From: Prevotella sp. UBA1378 | Lineage (GTDB): Bacteria > Bacteroidota > Bacteroidia > Bacteroidales > Bacteroidaceae | Length of the DNA: 15,554 bases | Assembly (NCBI GenBank): GCA_002305505.1 | Contig: DBRC01000074.1 | Location: 1-15,554, forward strand | Reading direction: 5' to 3' | In this document: positions 1 to 8,369 of the stretch, piece after piece | How positions within the stretch are numbered: the stretch's first letter is position 1 | Layout of the letters: each line of letters begins with the position of its first letter | Made by a program: the position numbers and the translations under genes | Notes under the pieces: generated by a model | The model's input: only the letters and a program-made list of their open reading frames with translations | The model's database searches: none | What the model was told of the DNA's origin: nothing

Positions 1-20
1 AAAATCAAAACGGGGGTAAA

Positions 21-61
21 CCCTTTGCCCCGCACAGGCCGTGCCGCCGCAGCGCAAAGGG
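21..61. repeat. GC-rich stem-loop inside the presumed IS end
   Basis: CCCTTTGC at 21-28 pairs perfectly with GCAAAGGG at 54-61. The 25-nt loop holds a smaller GCAC/GTGC stem (32-35 with 41-44). It could be a terminator-like or structural element near the end of the mobile element. No T-run follows on either strand. Confidence 0.45.
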
Positions 62-90
62 GGCACCGCCGTCCGGATTAGCGTGATATC

Positions 91-108
91 CTTATCCCGA
101 ACTCAGGT
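91..108 (-). repeat. 18-bp inverted repeat, left copy
   Basis: CTTATCCCGAACTCAGGT matches the reverse complement of 15533-15550 at all 18 positions and diverges on both sides. This is the size and behaviour expected of an IS terminal inverted repeat. Confidence 0.7.
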
Positions 109-122
109 ATTAACGGGGACGT

Positions 123-2111
123 TCAGTTACGTTTCTCTTTTAATATTCCATGGCGGTAAGCATACAGCAGCTCTTTCAAGTCGGCTATCTGCGAACGCAG
201 TTCATCTCCTTTGTCCGTATCGGCTACAAGCATGCGGTGGGCCGACATTTCCACGATTTGCGTTGTCGACTTGATATCTGTACCTCTCTGTATGGCATCG
301 GCAGCAGAAGTGAACGGCTCGTGCTGAACCAGTTGGAATCCGCGGCTGTGATATACCAGCGTATATCCGGCGATGCCCGTTTCTTTGTGGTATGCCTCGC
401 TGAATCCGCCGTCGATGACCATCAGTTTACCGCCGGCTTTAATTGGATTTTCGCCTTTGGATGCATGAACGGGCACATGCCCGTTGATGATGTGGCGGTT
501 GTTTCCTTTTACGCCGAAGGCATCAAGGATGCGGTCGCAAATGGCGGCATCATCGCGCAAACGGAAATAAGCACCTTTCTCCTCGCGGTAAGTTTCGGGG
601 TCGCTCAAGAAATAACGCTCAAAAGTGGCCATCTTCGATTTGTCGAACAGTGGCGAATCCTTTCCGCACCATAGGTATAGGAAATAATCGATAGCATATC
701 GCCGCTCGTCAGCCGGCGTGTCGGCAGTAAATGCCGACCGTATCATCAATCCGATGTTGTGCATCAGTTCGTGCCCGCTGTACCGGTAGCCCGGCTTAAT
801 TTCCACCTCTTTCAGTGTACCGTCGTCATTAAGCGGGCAAGAGGAGTGGAACAACAGATTCGAATTGCATACGGTATACATACATCCATGGCTGAGTAAA
901 GTACGTATATGTTTGTGCAGCTTTTCACTTACGGCGAACGAGTGGCGCAGCTTTTCCATCAGCAATTCCTCGTCGGCGGTAAATGCATTCGGTTTTTCCG
1001 GGTTTATCGTCGGGAAGTGATTGCACCGCATGGTATAATCCTTCCCGCCGACTGTACATGTTCCCTGCCGGTAATCTATGTGCTCGAACATGCAACGGTC
1101 TTTCATGTTCCACTCCGCCCTCCGGTTGAATATGGCAGCTTCTGCTTTCAGCTGAATGACGGTGATGGCTTTGTGCATCTGTGCCGTGAGACGGAGCGTC
1201 TTCTCGTCCATGCTGCCTTTAAGCAACTTTGGTACAAATTCGGTACATGGGTCATCCTTGTATGTTTCCATTGCGAATGTAGCCAAGGGTACCAGATTGA
1301 TGCCATAGCCCTCTTCGAGCGTCGCCAAATTGGCATAGCGCAGCGACAGGCGCAGCACATTGCAGATGCAGGCATCGTTGCCGGCACAAGCTCCCATCCA
1401 CAGTATGTCGTGATTGCCCCATTGTATGTCCCACGAATGGTAATGTTGCATGATGTCCATGATGATATGGGCACCGCTTCCGCGGTCGTAGATGTCGCCC
1501 AGTATGTGCAGCTGGTCGATGGCCAGCTGTTGGATTACCTTGCACACGGCACAGATGAAATCATCGGCACGGCCGGTGCTGATAATCGTGTCGACGATGA
1601 CGTTTACATAAGCGGCCTTATTGTTGTCGTCGGTGCTTTCGTGCAACAGCTCTTCGATGATGTAGCTGAAATCAGCCGGCAGCGATTTGCGTACCTTCGA
1701 CCGTGTATACTTGCTCGATACGTCGCGGCATACTTTAACCAACTGGTGTATGGTGATATGGTACCAGTCGTCGATGTCCTCCTCGGCTGCCTTCACGAGT
1801 TCCAGCTTCTGTTCGGGGTAGTATATCAGCGTGCATAGTTCTTTCTTTTCCGCTTCCCGGATGTCGTTGCCGAAAAGTTCGTTGACCTTTCGTTTGATAT
1901 TTCCCGAAGCATTCTTGAGTATATGTTCGAAAGCCTCGCTTTCACCATGTATGTCTGCAAGGAAATGCTCTGTACCCTTGGGCAGGTGCATGATGGCTTC
2001 GAGATTAATGATTTCCGTAGAGGCATCGGCTATCGTGGGAAACGATTGTGACAGGAGTTGCAGATAGTGCATATCCTTGGCATACGTGCGGGTGGGGGAT
2101 GATGGTATCAT
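123..2111 (-). CDS. fbp: Fructose-1,6-bisphosphatase, class III
   Basis: Cytosolic gluconeogenic enzyme that hydrolyses fructose 1,6-bisphosphate to fructose 6-phosphate and phosphate. The 662-residue protein has the size of the class III (Firmicutes/Bacteroidota) family and carries the metallophosphatase motifs: DIHGE at 53-57, GDIYDRG at 205-211, GNHD at 232-235 and NGHVPV at 543-548. The N-terminal stretch containing LLSQSFPTIADASTEI is typical of the family and supports the chosen ATG. That ATG overlaps the stop of the upstream GT4-like gene (ATGA), so the two are probably translationally coupled. It is the last gene of the eleven-gene minus-strand block. The stop is only 14 bp from a presumed IS end, but the C-terminus looks complete, so the insertion seems to have spared the gene. 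Confidence 0.96.
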   Translation of the reverse strand: MIPSSPTRTYAKDMHYLQLLSQSFPTIADASTEIINLEAIMHLPKGTEHFLADIHGESEAFEHILKNASGNIKRKVNELFGNDIREAEKKELCTLIYYPEQKLELVKAAEEDIDDWYHITIHQLVKVCRDVSSKYTRSKVRKSLPADFSYIIEELLHESTDDNNKAAYVNVIVDTIISTGRADDFICAVCKVIQQLAIDQLHILGDIYDRGSGAHIIMDIMQHYHSWDIQWGNHDILWMGACAGNDACICNVLRLSLRYANLATLEEGYGINLVPLATFAMETYKDDPCTEFVPKLLKGSMDEKTLRLTAQMHKAITVIQLKAEAAIFNRRAEWNMKDRCMFEHIDYRQGTCTVGGKDYTMRCNHFPTINPEKPNAFTADEELLMEKLRHSFAVSEKLHKHIRTLLSHGCMYTVCNSNLLFHSSCPLNDDGTLKEVEIKPGYRYSGHELMHNIGLMIRSAFTADTPADERRYAIDYFLYLWCGKDSPLFDKSKMATFERYFLSDPETYREEKGAYFRLRDDAAICDRILDAFGVKGNNRHIINGHVPVHASKGENPIKAGGKLMVIDGGFSEAYHKETGIAGYTLVYHSRGFQLVQHEPFTSAADAIQRGTDIKSTTQIVEMSAHRMLVADTDKGDELRSQIADLKELLYAYRHGILKEKRN

Positions 2112-3181
2112 ATCTCTAAATGTTTATTAATGGTTTTCCGTATTCGTCCAGTTCCCCTGTCGTTGATGGCGTGGACGGGCATGAATCCTTCCTCCAGTCC
2201 GGTTGTCTCGGCTAAGAGATGCATCAAGCGTCCGGTAAAGGCAATCAGCTTGTATTCTTTAAGTTCTGCGACTGCTTCGTCCTCCGGGAAATTCTGTGTG
2301 CGGAGAAATGTAGCTAAAGTTACAAGATGGCTGGTAGTGAGTTGTTTGCGGGCGGCCAAATTGTGCATGGAGCGGATGAGTGGCACGGGGAGGCGGTCGG
2401 TTAAGACGGCCGGCGGACTGTATTTTTCCGGCAGGTAATAACGAATCGAGCCAATGTCGATTGCCGGTGCGCTTAGCTGCAAAGTATCGATGCCATTATT
2501 GATGGTGTCGGTTATATTTTCCTCGTGGGCATATATCCTTAATTTGCGCCATTCTTCGTCTGGCAGTTCATTTACAGAGCTGCACTCATTGGCCGACAAC
2601 CACCGTGCATCCCTTGTAATACCCGCTTTAATCAAGGCGGCTACGGCAGTGACGGTGGCAGGCTGCATGCGTTTCATCACGTCGCTGTCGAGCACTTTAC
2701 GGTATACGGTGCAAATTTCCCGTCCCATTTCCTCAGGAGTAATGGATTTGGTGATTTGTGCATTCCGCACAATCTCAATGCGTGGATTCCACTTCAAGCG
2801 GTGCAGGCATTCGCTTTCCATGCGGCCCATGGCTACCACGGCGTATGCGCTTTTTACGGTGGCACGCTGATAAAGCAGGGTTTTGGGGAGCTTTTCTTTC
2901 AAGTAGCGTTCGTCTACAACCCAAGGCTCAAGTTGTCCGTGCGGACTGACAACGGTGCGTGCTCCCTGCCGGCGCGAAATCCGCGATGCCGAAGCATGGG
3001 AAAAGCTCCAGCAACCATGCAGATGCACGATGTCCGGCTGCCATTCGTTCACTTCCTCCTTCAGCTTACTGATGGCTGTGCATGAGTGTACATCGGCTAT
3101 TGGGATACATACACTGCCCAGCAGCTGTACATATTCGGCAATCGCCTTGTCTTCTGACGGATGGAAATGCAATACCTTCAT
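2108..3181 (-). CDS. GT4-like glycosyltransferase N-terminal domain protein with unassigned C-terminal half
   Basis: The first half (about 1-150) reads as the acceptor-side Rossmann domain of a GT4 (GT-B fold) glycosyltransferase: MKVLHFHP start, DIVHLHGCWSF at 50-60, VVSPHGQLEPW at 77-87 and a VVAMGRMESECL segment at 115-126. A normal GT4 enzyme would follow with a second Rossmann domain and an E-x7-E nucleotide-sugar site. Here residues from about 150 to 357 are instead mostly predicted helical and polar, with no such motif visible. The protein may be a divergent or regulatory glycosyltransferase relative. It overlaps its neighbours on both sides by ATGA junctions, the upstream one being a family 2 glycosyltransferase, which suggests a shared surface-glycan role. 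Function beyond the fold is not established from sequence. Confidence 0.75.
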   Translation of the reverse strand: MKVLHFHPSEDKAIAEYVQLLGSVCIPIADVHSCTAISKLKEEVNEWQPDIVHLHGCWSFSHASASRISRRQGARTVVSPHGQLEPWVVDERYLKEKLPKTLLYQRATVKSAYAVVAMGRMESECLHRLKWNPRIEIVRNAQITKSITPEEMGREICTVYRKVLDSDVMKRMQPATVTAVAALIKAGITRDARWLSANECSSVNELPDEEWRKLRIYAHEENITDTINNGIDTLQLSAPAIDIGSIRYYLPEKYSPPAVLTDRLPVPLIRSMHNLAARKQLTTSHLVTLATFLRTQNFPEDEAVAELKEYKLIAFTGRLMHLLAETTGLEEGFMPVHAINDRGTGRIRKTINKHLEI

Positions 3182-4314
3182 TTTCTGATATAATTATTTT
3201 TATCCGACAAGCGGTAACGAAGCATAAACAGCAGGTTTTGCCAAGCTATGCGTATCTCCATCAGCGGCAGCTCCCATACCGGTATTCTTTCACCCATGTA
3301 GCAGGATGTGCGGTGTGCAATGGCAGTACGCAGGACGATTGAGATGATTAAGCTTAAGCCTGCCGCTATTGCCAATATCCAATTGAGGAAAAGGATGCCG
3401 TAGGCAAGTGCAGTGATGCCGGCAACATAGTTGAGGTGAAGGGCTAAGCTGTCGACAGCGTAAAGCAGGCGCGGCATCAGGCTACGGCGCAAGTGCTTAC
3501 GCGTTTCCATATAGTATAAGTGGCTGTTAATCCACGATTTACTGCTCGGCGCATCTTGGCGCATCTGCCCGTCGGCGTCTATCATTACGGCTGTCCGTCC
3601 GGCTGTTGCATACTCGTTTACGAAAAAGTCGTATTCGCCGCGTAAATACTTCAGGTTCCGTAGAAAACCGTTTTGGTTCATGAACATACTGCGCCGTATG
3701 GCAAGGCTGTGCCCGTCGTACCGGTAGGCTGTACCGTTTTGTGCCTTCCGTAGCTGATAGCATGCTGACACTAAGCGTTCGAAGCGGTAGTAGCTCTTTG
3801 CCGTCGTATCATAATTCGTATATCCGGCCACGATATCGGTGTTGCTGTCGCAATACCCCGCCATTGTTTTTACCCAAAGATTTGTTGCCGGCCTGCAGTC
3901 GATGTCGGTAAATATGACCCATTCATTCTTAGCAGCTTTCACCCCGACAGTTAAAGCAAGTTTGCGGCGGCTGAGATAATGACTCGATTCAGGGATGAAG
4001 GTGGTGTAAAGATGCGGATAGCTCCGACTTAGGTGCATGAGTATATCCGAAGTCTCGTTGGATGCAGAATCGTTCACGACGATTACTTCATATTCGCCGT
4101 CATAGTCTTGCGACAGAAAAGCGGGCAGATTGCGCGCAGTTTCTGTTGCATTATCATGAACGGCGATAATCACGGAAAGTGCCGGCAGGTTCTCCAGGGG
4201 GCGTTTTTGCGGAGTACGGGTTGGCCTCCTGAAGAGAGGGCTGCACAAAGGAGTGAGCAGGGAGAGCAACAACAAACTGCCGCCGAACACGATTGTCAGG
4301 GTATCCAATGCCAT
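3178..4314 (-). CDS. Membrane-associated family 2 glycosyltransferase
   Basis: A GT2 (GT-A fold) enzyme that should transfer a sugar from a nucleotide donor, probably at the inner face of the cytoplasmic membrane. It has an N-terminal hydrophobic segment (about 5-22), the GT2 opening LSVIIAVHDN at 46-55, VIVVNDSAS at 78-86, and the DxD metal/donor motif DIDC at 137-140. An acidic segment, GEYDFFVNEYA at 226-236, may carry the catalytic base. Two hydrophobic segments near 290-330 suggest membrane anchoring of the C-terminus. Its stop overlaps the start of the GT4-like gene and it begins 7 bp after lysA. Substrate and product are unknown; lipopolysaccharide, capsule or exopolysaccharide are all possible. 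Confidence 0.88.
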   Translation of the reverse strand: MALDTLTIVFGGSLLLLSLLTPLCSPLFRRPTRTPQKRPLENLPALSVIIAVHDNATETARNLPAFLSQDYDGEYEVIVVNDSASNETSDILMHLSRSYPHLYTTFIPESSHYLSRRKLALTVGVKAAKNEWVIFTDIDCRPATNLWVKTMAGYCDSNTDIVAGYTNYDTTAKSYYRFERLVSACYQLRKAQNGTAYRYDGHSLAIRRSMFMNQNGFLRNLKYLRGEYDFFVNEYATAGRTAVMIDADGQMRQDAPSSKSWINSHLYYMETRKHLRRSLMPRLLYAVDSLALHLNYVAGITALAYGILFLNWILAIAAGLSLIISIVLRTAIAHRTSCYMGERIPVWELPLMEIRIAWQNLLFMLRYRLSDKNNYIRK

Positions 4315-4321
4315 ATATTCC

Positions 4322-5488
4322 TTATTCTGCCTCTAACTCGTCGCTGGTATAGCCTTGCGGCAGTTGGCGGCAGTTGTATCCCGAAGCCATGATTTCACCG
4401 TATGCACCGGCAGAGCGGATGGCCAGCAAGTCGCCGCGATGGCTTTTGTTTATATCAATATGCTTGGCAAATACATCGCTTGATTCGCATATCGGCCCAA
4501 CCACGTCATAAGCTTCTGCCGGTTCGTTGCTCGACAGATTTTCAATTTTGTGGTAAGCTTGATAAAGCGCCGGGCGGATGAGTTCGGTCATACCGGCATC
4601 AACGATGGCAAACTGTTTGGAGGCTCCTTGTTTTATATATAAGGTACGTGTAATGAGCGAACCACACTGCCCCACGATAGCTCGTCCCAGCTCAAAATGG
4701 AGTTTTTGCCCCGGGCGCAGTTTCAAGTGGCGTGCATAGGTAGTGAAGTAGGACTTAAAGTCGGGTATGGGCAAGCGGTTGGGGTGTTGGTAGTCGATGC
4801 CCAGTCCGCCGCCCACATTGATGTGCCCTACTTTGACATGATGGCGTTCAAGTTCATCCTGCAAACCGTTGATACGGTTGCAGAGTGCTTCAAAGTCGCC
4901 CATGTCCAGTATTTGCGATCCGATATGGAAATGAAGCCCAATAAAGCGTATGTTGTCCATGGACATTGCTGTATCTATTACGCTCTCCATATCGCGCATG
5001 GCTATGCCGAACTTGTTTTCTGCTAAGCCGGTTGTGATGTTGGCGTGTGTGTGTGCACCTACGTTGGGGTTGATGCGGAAAGCCACTTGGGCTGTTTTCC
5101 CTTTCTTGGCTGCCAGTTCGTTTATCACTTCCAGCTCTGGTATGCTTTCCACGTTAAAGCAGAAAATATTTTTATCGAGGGCTAAGTTGATTTCCCAGTC
5201 GCTCTTGCCCACACCGGCATAGACAATGCGCGACGGCGGGAATCCTGCTTTTACCGAGGCGCTGATTTCACCGCCACTAACACAGTCGGCTCCGAGTCCA
5301 GCCTCACGGATAATGTTCAGTAATTTAGGGTTGGCATTTGCTTTGACAGCATAATGTACGGTGAATCCCTCGTGTTTTCCAGCCTCCATGTTGATGGTGC
5401 GCAAGGTTTCGCGCAGCAGATTGGTGTCGTAATAATAGAAAGGGGTTTGTATCGACTGAAAGCTATTTATAGGGAATGTTCCTTTCAT
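4322..5488 (-). CDS. lysA: Diaminopimelate decarboxylase
   Basis: PLP-dependent cytosolic enzyme that decarboxylates meso-diaminopimelate to L-lysine, the last step of lysine synthesis. The 388-residue alanine-racemase-fold protein has the PLP lysine in YAVKAN (K49), HIGSQ at 188-192, the glycine-rich phosphate loop GGGLG at 226-230, ELGR at 266-269, the active-site CESSD (C334) and the GAYG motif at 361-364. The ATG start gives a normal family N-terminus. It follows lysC after an 85-bp gap that contains a perfect 9-bp hairpin, so its expression may be adjusted separately from lysC. Pairing with lysC places the first and last enzymes of the pathway side by side. Confidence 0.97.
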   Translation of the reverse strand: MKGTFPINSFQSIQTPFYYYDTNLLRETLRTINMEAGKHEGFTVHYAVKANANPKLLNIIREAGLGADCVSGGEISASVKAGFPPSRIVYAGVGKSDWEINLALDKNIFCFNVESIPELEVINELAAKKGKTAQVAFRINPNVGAHTHANITTGLAENKFGIAMRDMESVIDTAMSMDNIRFIGLHFHIGSQILDMGDFEALCNRINGLQDELERHHVKVGHINVGGGLGIDYQHPNRLPIPDFKSYFTTYARHLKLRPGQKLHFELGRAIVGQCGSLITRTLYIKQGASKQFAIVDAGMTELIRPALYQAYHKIENLSSNEPAEAYDVVGPICESSDVFAKHIDINKSHRGDLLAIRSAGAYGEIMASGYNCRQLPQGYTSDELEAE

Positions 5489-5523
5489 ATTTCTTCTGTT
5501 TGGTTCGGTAGTGCGATGAATAA

Positions 5524-5553
5524 TCTGCCGGTTAAACCATATATACCGGCAGA
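5524..5553 (-). promoter_or_regulatory. Perfect 9-bp hairpin between lysC and lysA
   Basis: TCTGCCGGT at 5524-5532 pairs with ACCGGCAGA at 5545-5553 across a 12-nt A/T-rich loop. On the transcribed minus strand no T-run follows, so it is not a standard intrinsic terminator. It may be an mRNA processing or stability element, or a weak attenuator, lowering or tuning lysA relative to lysC. Its function is inferred. Confidence 0.5.
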
Positions 5554-5573
5554 CTATCCTTTTTCTATGCTGC

Positions 5574-6893
5574 TTAGTGATTGAACAGAGTATCGCTCAA
5601 GCTTTGCAGTGCCCGTTTCTTATCTTCTTCTTTAATCAGGAAAGATATGTTGTAGTTGCTTCCACCATAGGAAATCATCCGTACGGGAATATTCTTCATG
5701 GCTTCTGCTGCAAGTGTCTCGAAACCGACATTGCTCCAGTCTAAATCGCCTACAACACAGATAATACACATGCCGGTATCAACAGTCACTGTGCCGTATT
5801 TTTTCAGTTCGTCGACAATTTCCGAAAGGTGTGTGTCGTTATCAATACTCATGGAAACCCCCACTTCTGATGTGCAAACCATATCAATCGCCGTCTGATA
5901 GCTTTCAAAGATTTCGAAAACCTTACGCAGGAATCCTGTTGCCAGCAGCATACGGCTCGACTTGATTTTTATGGCCGTGATGTTGTCTTTTGCAGCTACG
6001 GCCTTTATCTTACCCACTTCAGTGGCGTTGCTGATAGTCGTTCCTTCCGCTTCCGGTTCCATCGTGTTCAGCAGCCTGACAGGGATACCGGCATATTTAG
6101 CTGGCTGGATACAGGTTGGATGCAGGATTTTTGCACCGAAGTAGGCCAGCTCGGCAGCTTCTTCAAAATGCAACTGATGAACCGGGGTCGTCTTGTCTAC
6201 TACTCGTGGGTCGTTATTGTGCATGCCGTCGATATCGGTCCAAATCTGGATTTCTTCGGCATTGATAGCTGCACCGATGAGCGATGCGGTATAGTCGCTC
6301 CCTCCACGCTGCAGGTTATCGATCTCCCCATAGGCATTGCGGCAGATGAAACCTTGGGTGATATAGATTTGCACGTCTTTGTTCTTTTCGAGGACAGCGT
6401 TCAGCTTTTCCTTGATATACAGTGGGTCGGGTTCTGAGTTTTTGTCGGTGCGCATGAAGTCCAGTGCAGAAAGCAGGGTCGCATTGATGCCTTGTTCTTT
6501 CATGTAATTAGTCACCATGTTGGTGCTAATCATTTCGCCTTGTGCAACGATGCTCTTTTCTTCGAAACTGGTGAACAGCTCTTTTGTGAAAGAGCGCAGG
6601 TAATTAAACTCGCCGATGAGGAAATTGCGTGTGTTGGCCCGCCATTCTTCAGTCGAATACAACTCGTCGACATGCTTCATGTATTTCTGTTCGAGCTTAT
6701 TGATGACCTCGTTGGCTCCTTCCGGATTCTTTTTGTAGAGATAGTCGGAAATCTCGATGAGAGAGTTGGTCGTCCCAGACATTGCTGAGAGGACTACGAA
6801 TACGGGCTGGCCCGATGATGTCACTAATTTGGCCACATCCTTCATGCGGGCAGGAGTGCCTACCGATGTGCCTCCGAATTTCATTACTTTCAT
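5574..6893 (-). CDS. lysC: Aspartate kinase, monofunctional
   Basis: Phosphorylates L-aspartate with ATP, the committed step toward diaminopimelate, lysine, threonine and methionine. I chose the ATG at 6893 (439 residues) because the protein then begins MKVMKFGGTSVG, the canonical kinase N-terminus with KFGGTS at 5-10. An upstream in-frame ATG at 6986 would add 31 residues that lie inside the ftsE coding region and do not look like part of the family. The kinase domain continues with GGSDYTA and WTDIDGM. The C-terminal part has two ACT-like regulatory segments, around TSEVGVSMSID and ICVVGDL, consistent with feedback control by an end-product amino acid. There is no fused homoserine dehydrogenase. 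It lies 31 bp after ftsE. Confidence 0.96.
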   Translation of the reverse strand: MKVMKFGGTSVGTPARMKDVAKLVTSSGQPVFVVLSAMSGTTNSLIEISDYLYKKNPEGANEVINKLEQKYMKHVDELYSTEEWRANTRNFLIGEFNYLRSFTKELFTSFEEKSIVAQGEMISTNMVTNYMKEQGINATLLSALDFMRTDKNSEPDPLYIKEKLNAVLEKNKDVQIYITQGFICRNAYGEIDNLQRGGSDYTASLIGAAINAEEIQIWTDIDGMHNNDPRVVDKTTPVHQLHFEEAAELAYFGAKILHPTCIQPAKYAGIPVRLLNTMEPEAEGTTISNATEVGKIKAVAAKDNITAIKIKSSRMLLATGFLRKVFEIFESYQTAIDMVCTSEVGVSMSIDNDTHLSEIVDELKKYGTVTVDTGMCIICVVGDLDWSNVGFETLAAEAMKNIPVRMISYGGSNYNISFLIKEEDKKRALQSLSDTLFNH

Positions 6894-6924
6894 AAGTCTA
6901 TATGTTTTTTGTTTATTTCCTTTG

Positions 6925-7683
6925 TCATACTGATAAATCCTCTCTTGCACTATAGTCTGCGCCCGGTGCTGTTTCCTGATCGGCATCTCTGGTTATCTGC
7001 ACTTTATTGAAATCGGTGGATACTTCTTCTATCCGTCCGTTTATGCACTGATATACAATACCCGGATATCTGTCAAGCAGCGGCATGTTGTGCGTACTCA
7101 TCACGATGGCAGTACCGGTTTGGGATACTTGGCGGAGCAGCTGTATGATTGTACCGGCTGTTTCCGGGTCGAGGTTACCGGTAGGCTCATCTGCTATAAT
7201 CAGTTTCGGCTTGTTGAGCGTGGCGCGTGCTATGGCGATGCGTTGCTGTTCGCCTCCCGATAACTCATGGGGATACTTGCCGGCCTTGTCCTGCATGCCT
7301 ACATCTGTCAGCACATCCTTGATACGCTGGTCTATTTCCGTTTTCGATTTCCACCCCGTTGCCTTTAATACAAAGAGCAGGTTCTGATACACGGTGCGGT
7401 CACCCAGCAATTGGAAATCTTGGAAAATGATTCCCATTTGCCGGCGTAATGCCGGAATGTATTTCTGCTTCACGTTCCTAAGGTCGTGATTCAGCACCAT
7501 AGCATCTTCTCCCTCGTTTACATCGAGTTCGAAATAAATGGTTTTCAGTAACGAACTTTTGCCGGAGCCAACACGGCCGATGATGTATATGAATTCGCCT
7601 TCATCCACATGGAAGTTGACATTGCCCAGCACAAGCCGGCCGTCCTGCTGGTAGATGTTTACGTTTTTATAATCAATAAGCAT
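6925..7683 (-). CDS. ftsE: FtsE-type ABC transporter ATP-binding protein
   Basis: Cytoplasmic ATPase of the FtsE/LolD-type family. With the membrane protein FtsX, FtsE couples ATP hydrolysis to activation of cell-wall hydrolases at division. Motifs are complete: Walker A GRVGSGKS at 36-43, Q-loop FQDFQLL at 87-93, signature LSGGEQQR at 141-148, Walker B LIIADEPTGNLD at 161-172 and switch histidine H198. A roughly 30-residue polar tail after the core makes it slightly longer than typical FtsE. No ftsX or other permease is present in the window, so the partner must be encoded elsewhere. That also leaves room for a different exporter of the same family, such as a LolD- or MacB-like ATPase. It sits between hisIE and lysC. 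Confidence 0.85.
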   Translation of the reverse strand: MLIDYKNVNIYQQDGRLVLGNVNFHVDEGEFIYIIGRVGSGKSSLLKTIYFELDVNEGEDAMVLNHDLRNVKQKYIPALRRQMGIIFQDFQLLGDRTVYQNLLFVLKATGWKSKTEIDQRIKDVLTDVGMQDKAGKYPHELSGGEQQRIAIARATLNKPKLIIADEPTGNLDPETAGTIIQLLRQVSQTGTAIVMSTHNMPLLDRYPGIVYQCINGRIEEVSTDFNKVQITRDADQETAPGADYSAREDLSV

Positions 7684-7708
7684 ATCTTCCGTTGATTATT
7701 ATTTATTC

Positions 7709-8356
7709 TTATTCCATTTTGCCGGCAGCTTTAGCGTCGCGCCGTTTTTTGTCCCAATTGGGGTCGTGGCGCTTCTGCAGTTCCTGGGCAACATCCTCGA
7801 TGTTGAGGCCTTTACTTGTGAGCAAGACCATGAGGTGATAAATCATATCGGAAGCTTCATAAACTAATTTCCCGTCAGTTCCGTTTGTTGCTTCGATAAT
7901 CATCTCGAGTGCTTCCTCCCCGACTTTCTGTGCCATGCGGTTCAGGCCGTCTTTAAAGAGTTTGGTTGTATAACTCCCTTCCGGCATTTCTTCATGGCGT
8001 TTGTTGATGAACGCTTGCAGTTCGGCGAGAAAGAGCAGGGGAGTACTTTCATTCTCCTCCCCCCAACAAGTCCCGGTACCTTTGTGGCAGGTTGGACCGT
8101 CGGGATGCACTTTTATTAAAAGGGTATCATTATCGCAATCGGCCTGTATGCTCACCACGTTCAAGTAATTACCCGATGTCTCTCCCTTTGTCCAAAGCGT
8201 TTTCCGGCTCCGGCTCCAGAATGTAACCTTCCGGGTCTCGAGCGTCTTGGTATAGGCCTCTTGGTTCATGTAGCCCAGCATCAGTACGTTCTTAGTTCCT
8301 GCATCTTGAATGATAGCAGGCACCAATCCGTCCGTTTTTGCGAAATCAATTTGCAT
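7709..8356 (-). CDS. hisIE: Bifunctional phosphoribosyl-AMP cyclohydrolase / phosphoribosyl-ATP pyrophosphatase
   Basis: Catalyses steps 2 and 3 of histidine synthesis: HisE hydrolyses phosphoribosyl-ATP to phosphoribosyl-AMP, and HisI opens its adenine ring. The 215-residue protein is the usual fusion. The HisI domain (about 1-105) has the metal-binding DCDND at 73-77 and cysteines C90 and C97 in the PTCHKGTGTCW region. The all-helical HisE domain (about 106-200) has the acidic cluster KVGEEALEMIIE at 144-155 and D170 in ASDMIYH. It begins 13 bp after hisF and is followed 25 bp later by ftsE. The genes for steps 1 and 6-10 (hisG, hisB, hisC, hisD and so on) are not in this window. Confidence 0.97.
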   Translation of the reverse strand: MQIDFAKTDGLVPAIIQDAGTKNVLMLGYMNQEAYTKTLETRKVTFWSRSRKTLWTKGETSGNYLNVVSIQADCDNDTLLIKVHPDGPTCHKGTGTCWGEENESTPLLFLAELQAFINKRHEEMPEGSYTTKLFKDGLNRMAQKVGEEALEMIIEATNGTDGKLVYEASDMIYHLMVLLTSKGLNIEDVAQELQKRHDPNWDKKRRDAKAAGKME

Positions 8357-8369
8357 ATTCTTCTTTGGT

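Larger units (their letters stand above)
1..108. mobile_element. Probable terminal segment of an insertion sequence (outer end at 108)
   Basis: An 18-bp sequence at 91-108, CTTATCCCGAACTCAGGT, recurs as its exact reverse complement at 15533-15550. The orientation fits two copies of one insertion sequence lying outside the window, with position 108 the right end of the left copy. The segment inside the presumed element is GC-rich and contains a stem-loop but no open frame I can support. No transposase is visible, so the family cannot be named. The element ends only 14 bp from the fbp stop codon, so fbp appears intact. The inverted repeat is seen directly; its identity as an IS end is inferred. 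Confidence 0.55.

Noticed and set aside
909..1838. Long plus-strand frame opposite fbp
   Set aside because: It is the shadow of the fbp coding strand, which has full family motifs; the plus-strand translation shows none.
6894..6986. Longer lysC start at 6986
   Set aside because: The extra 31 residues overlap the ftsE coding region and precede the canonical MKVMKFGGTS N-terminus.
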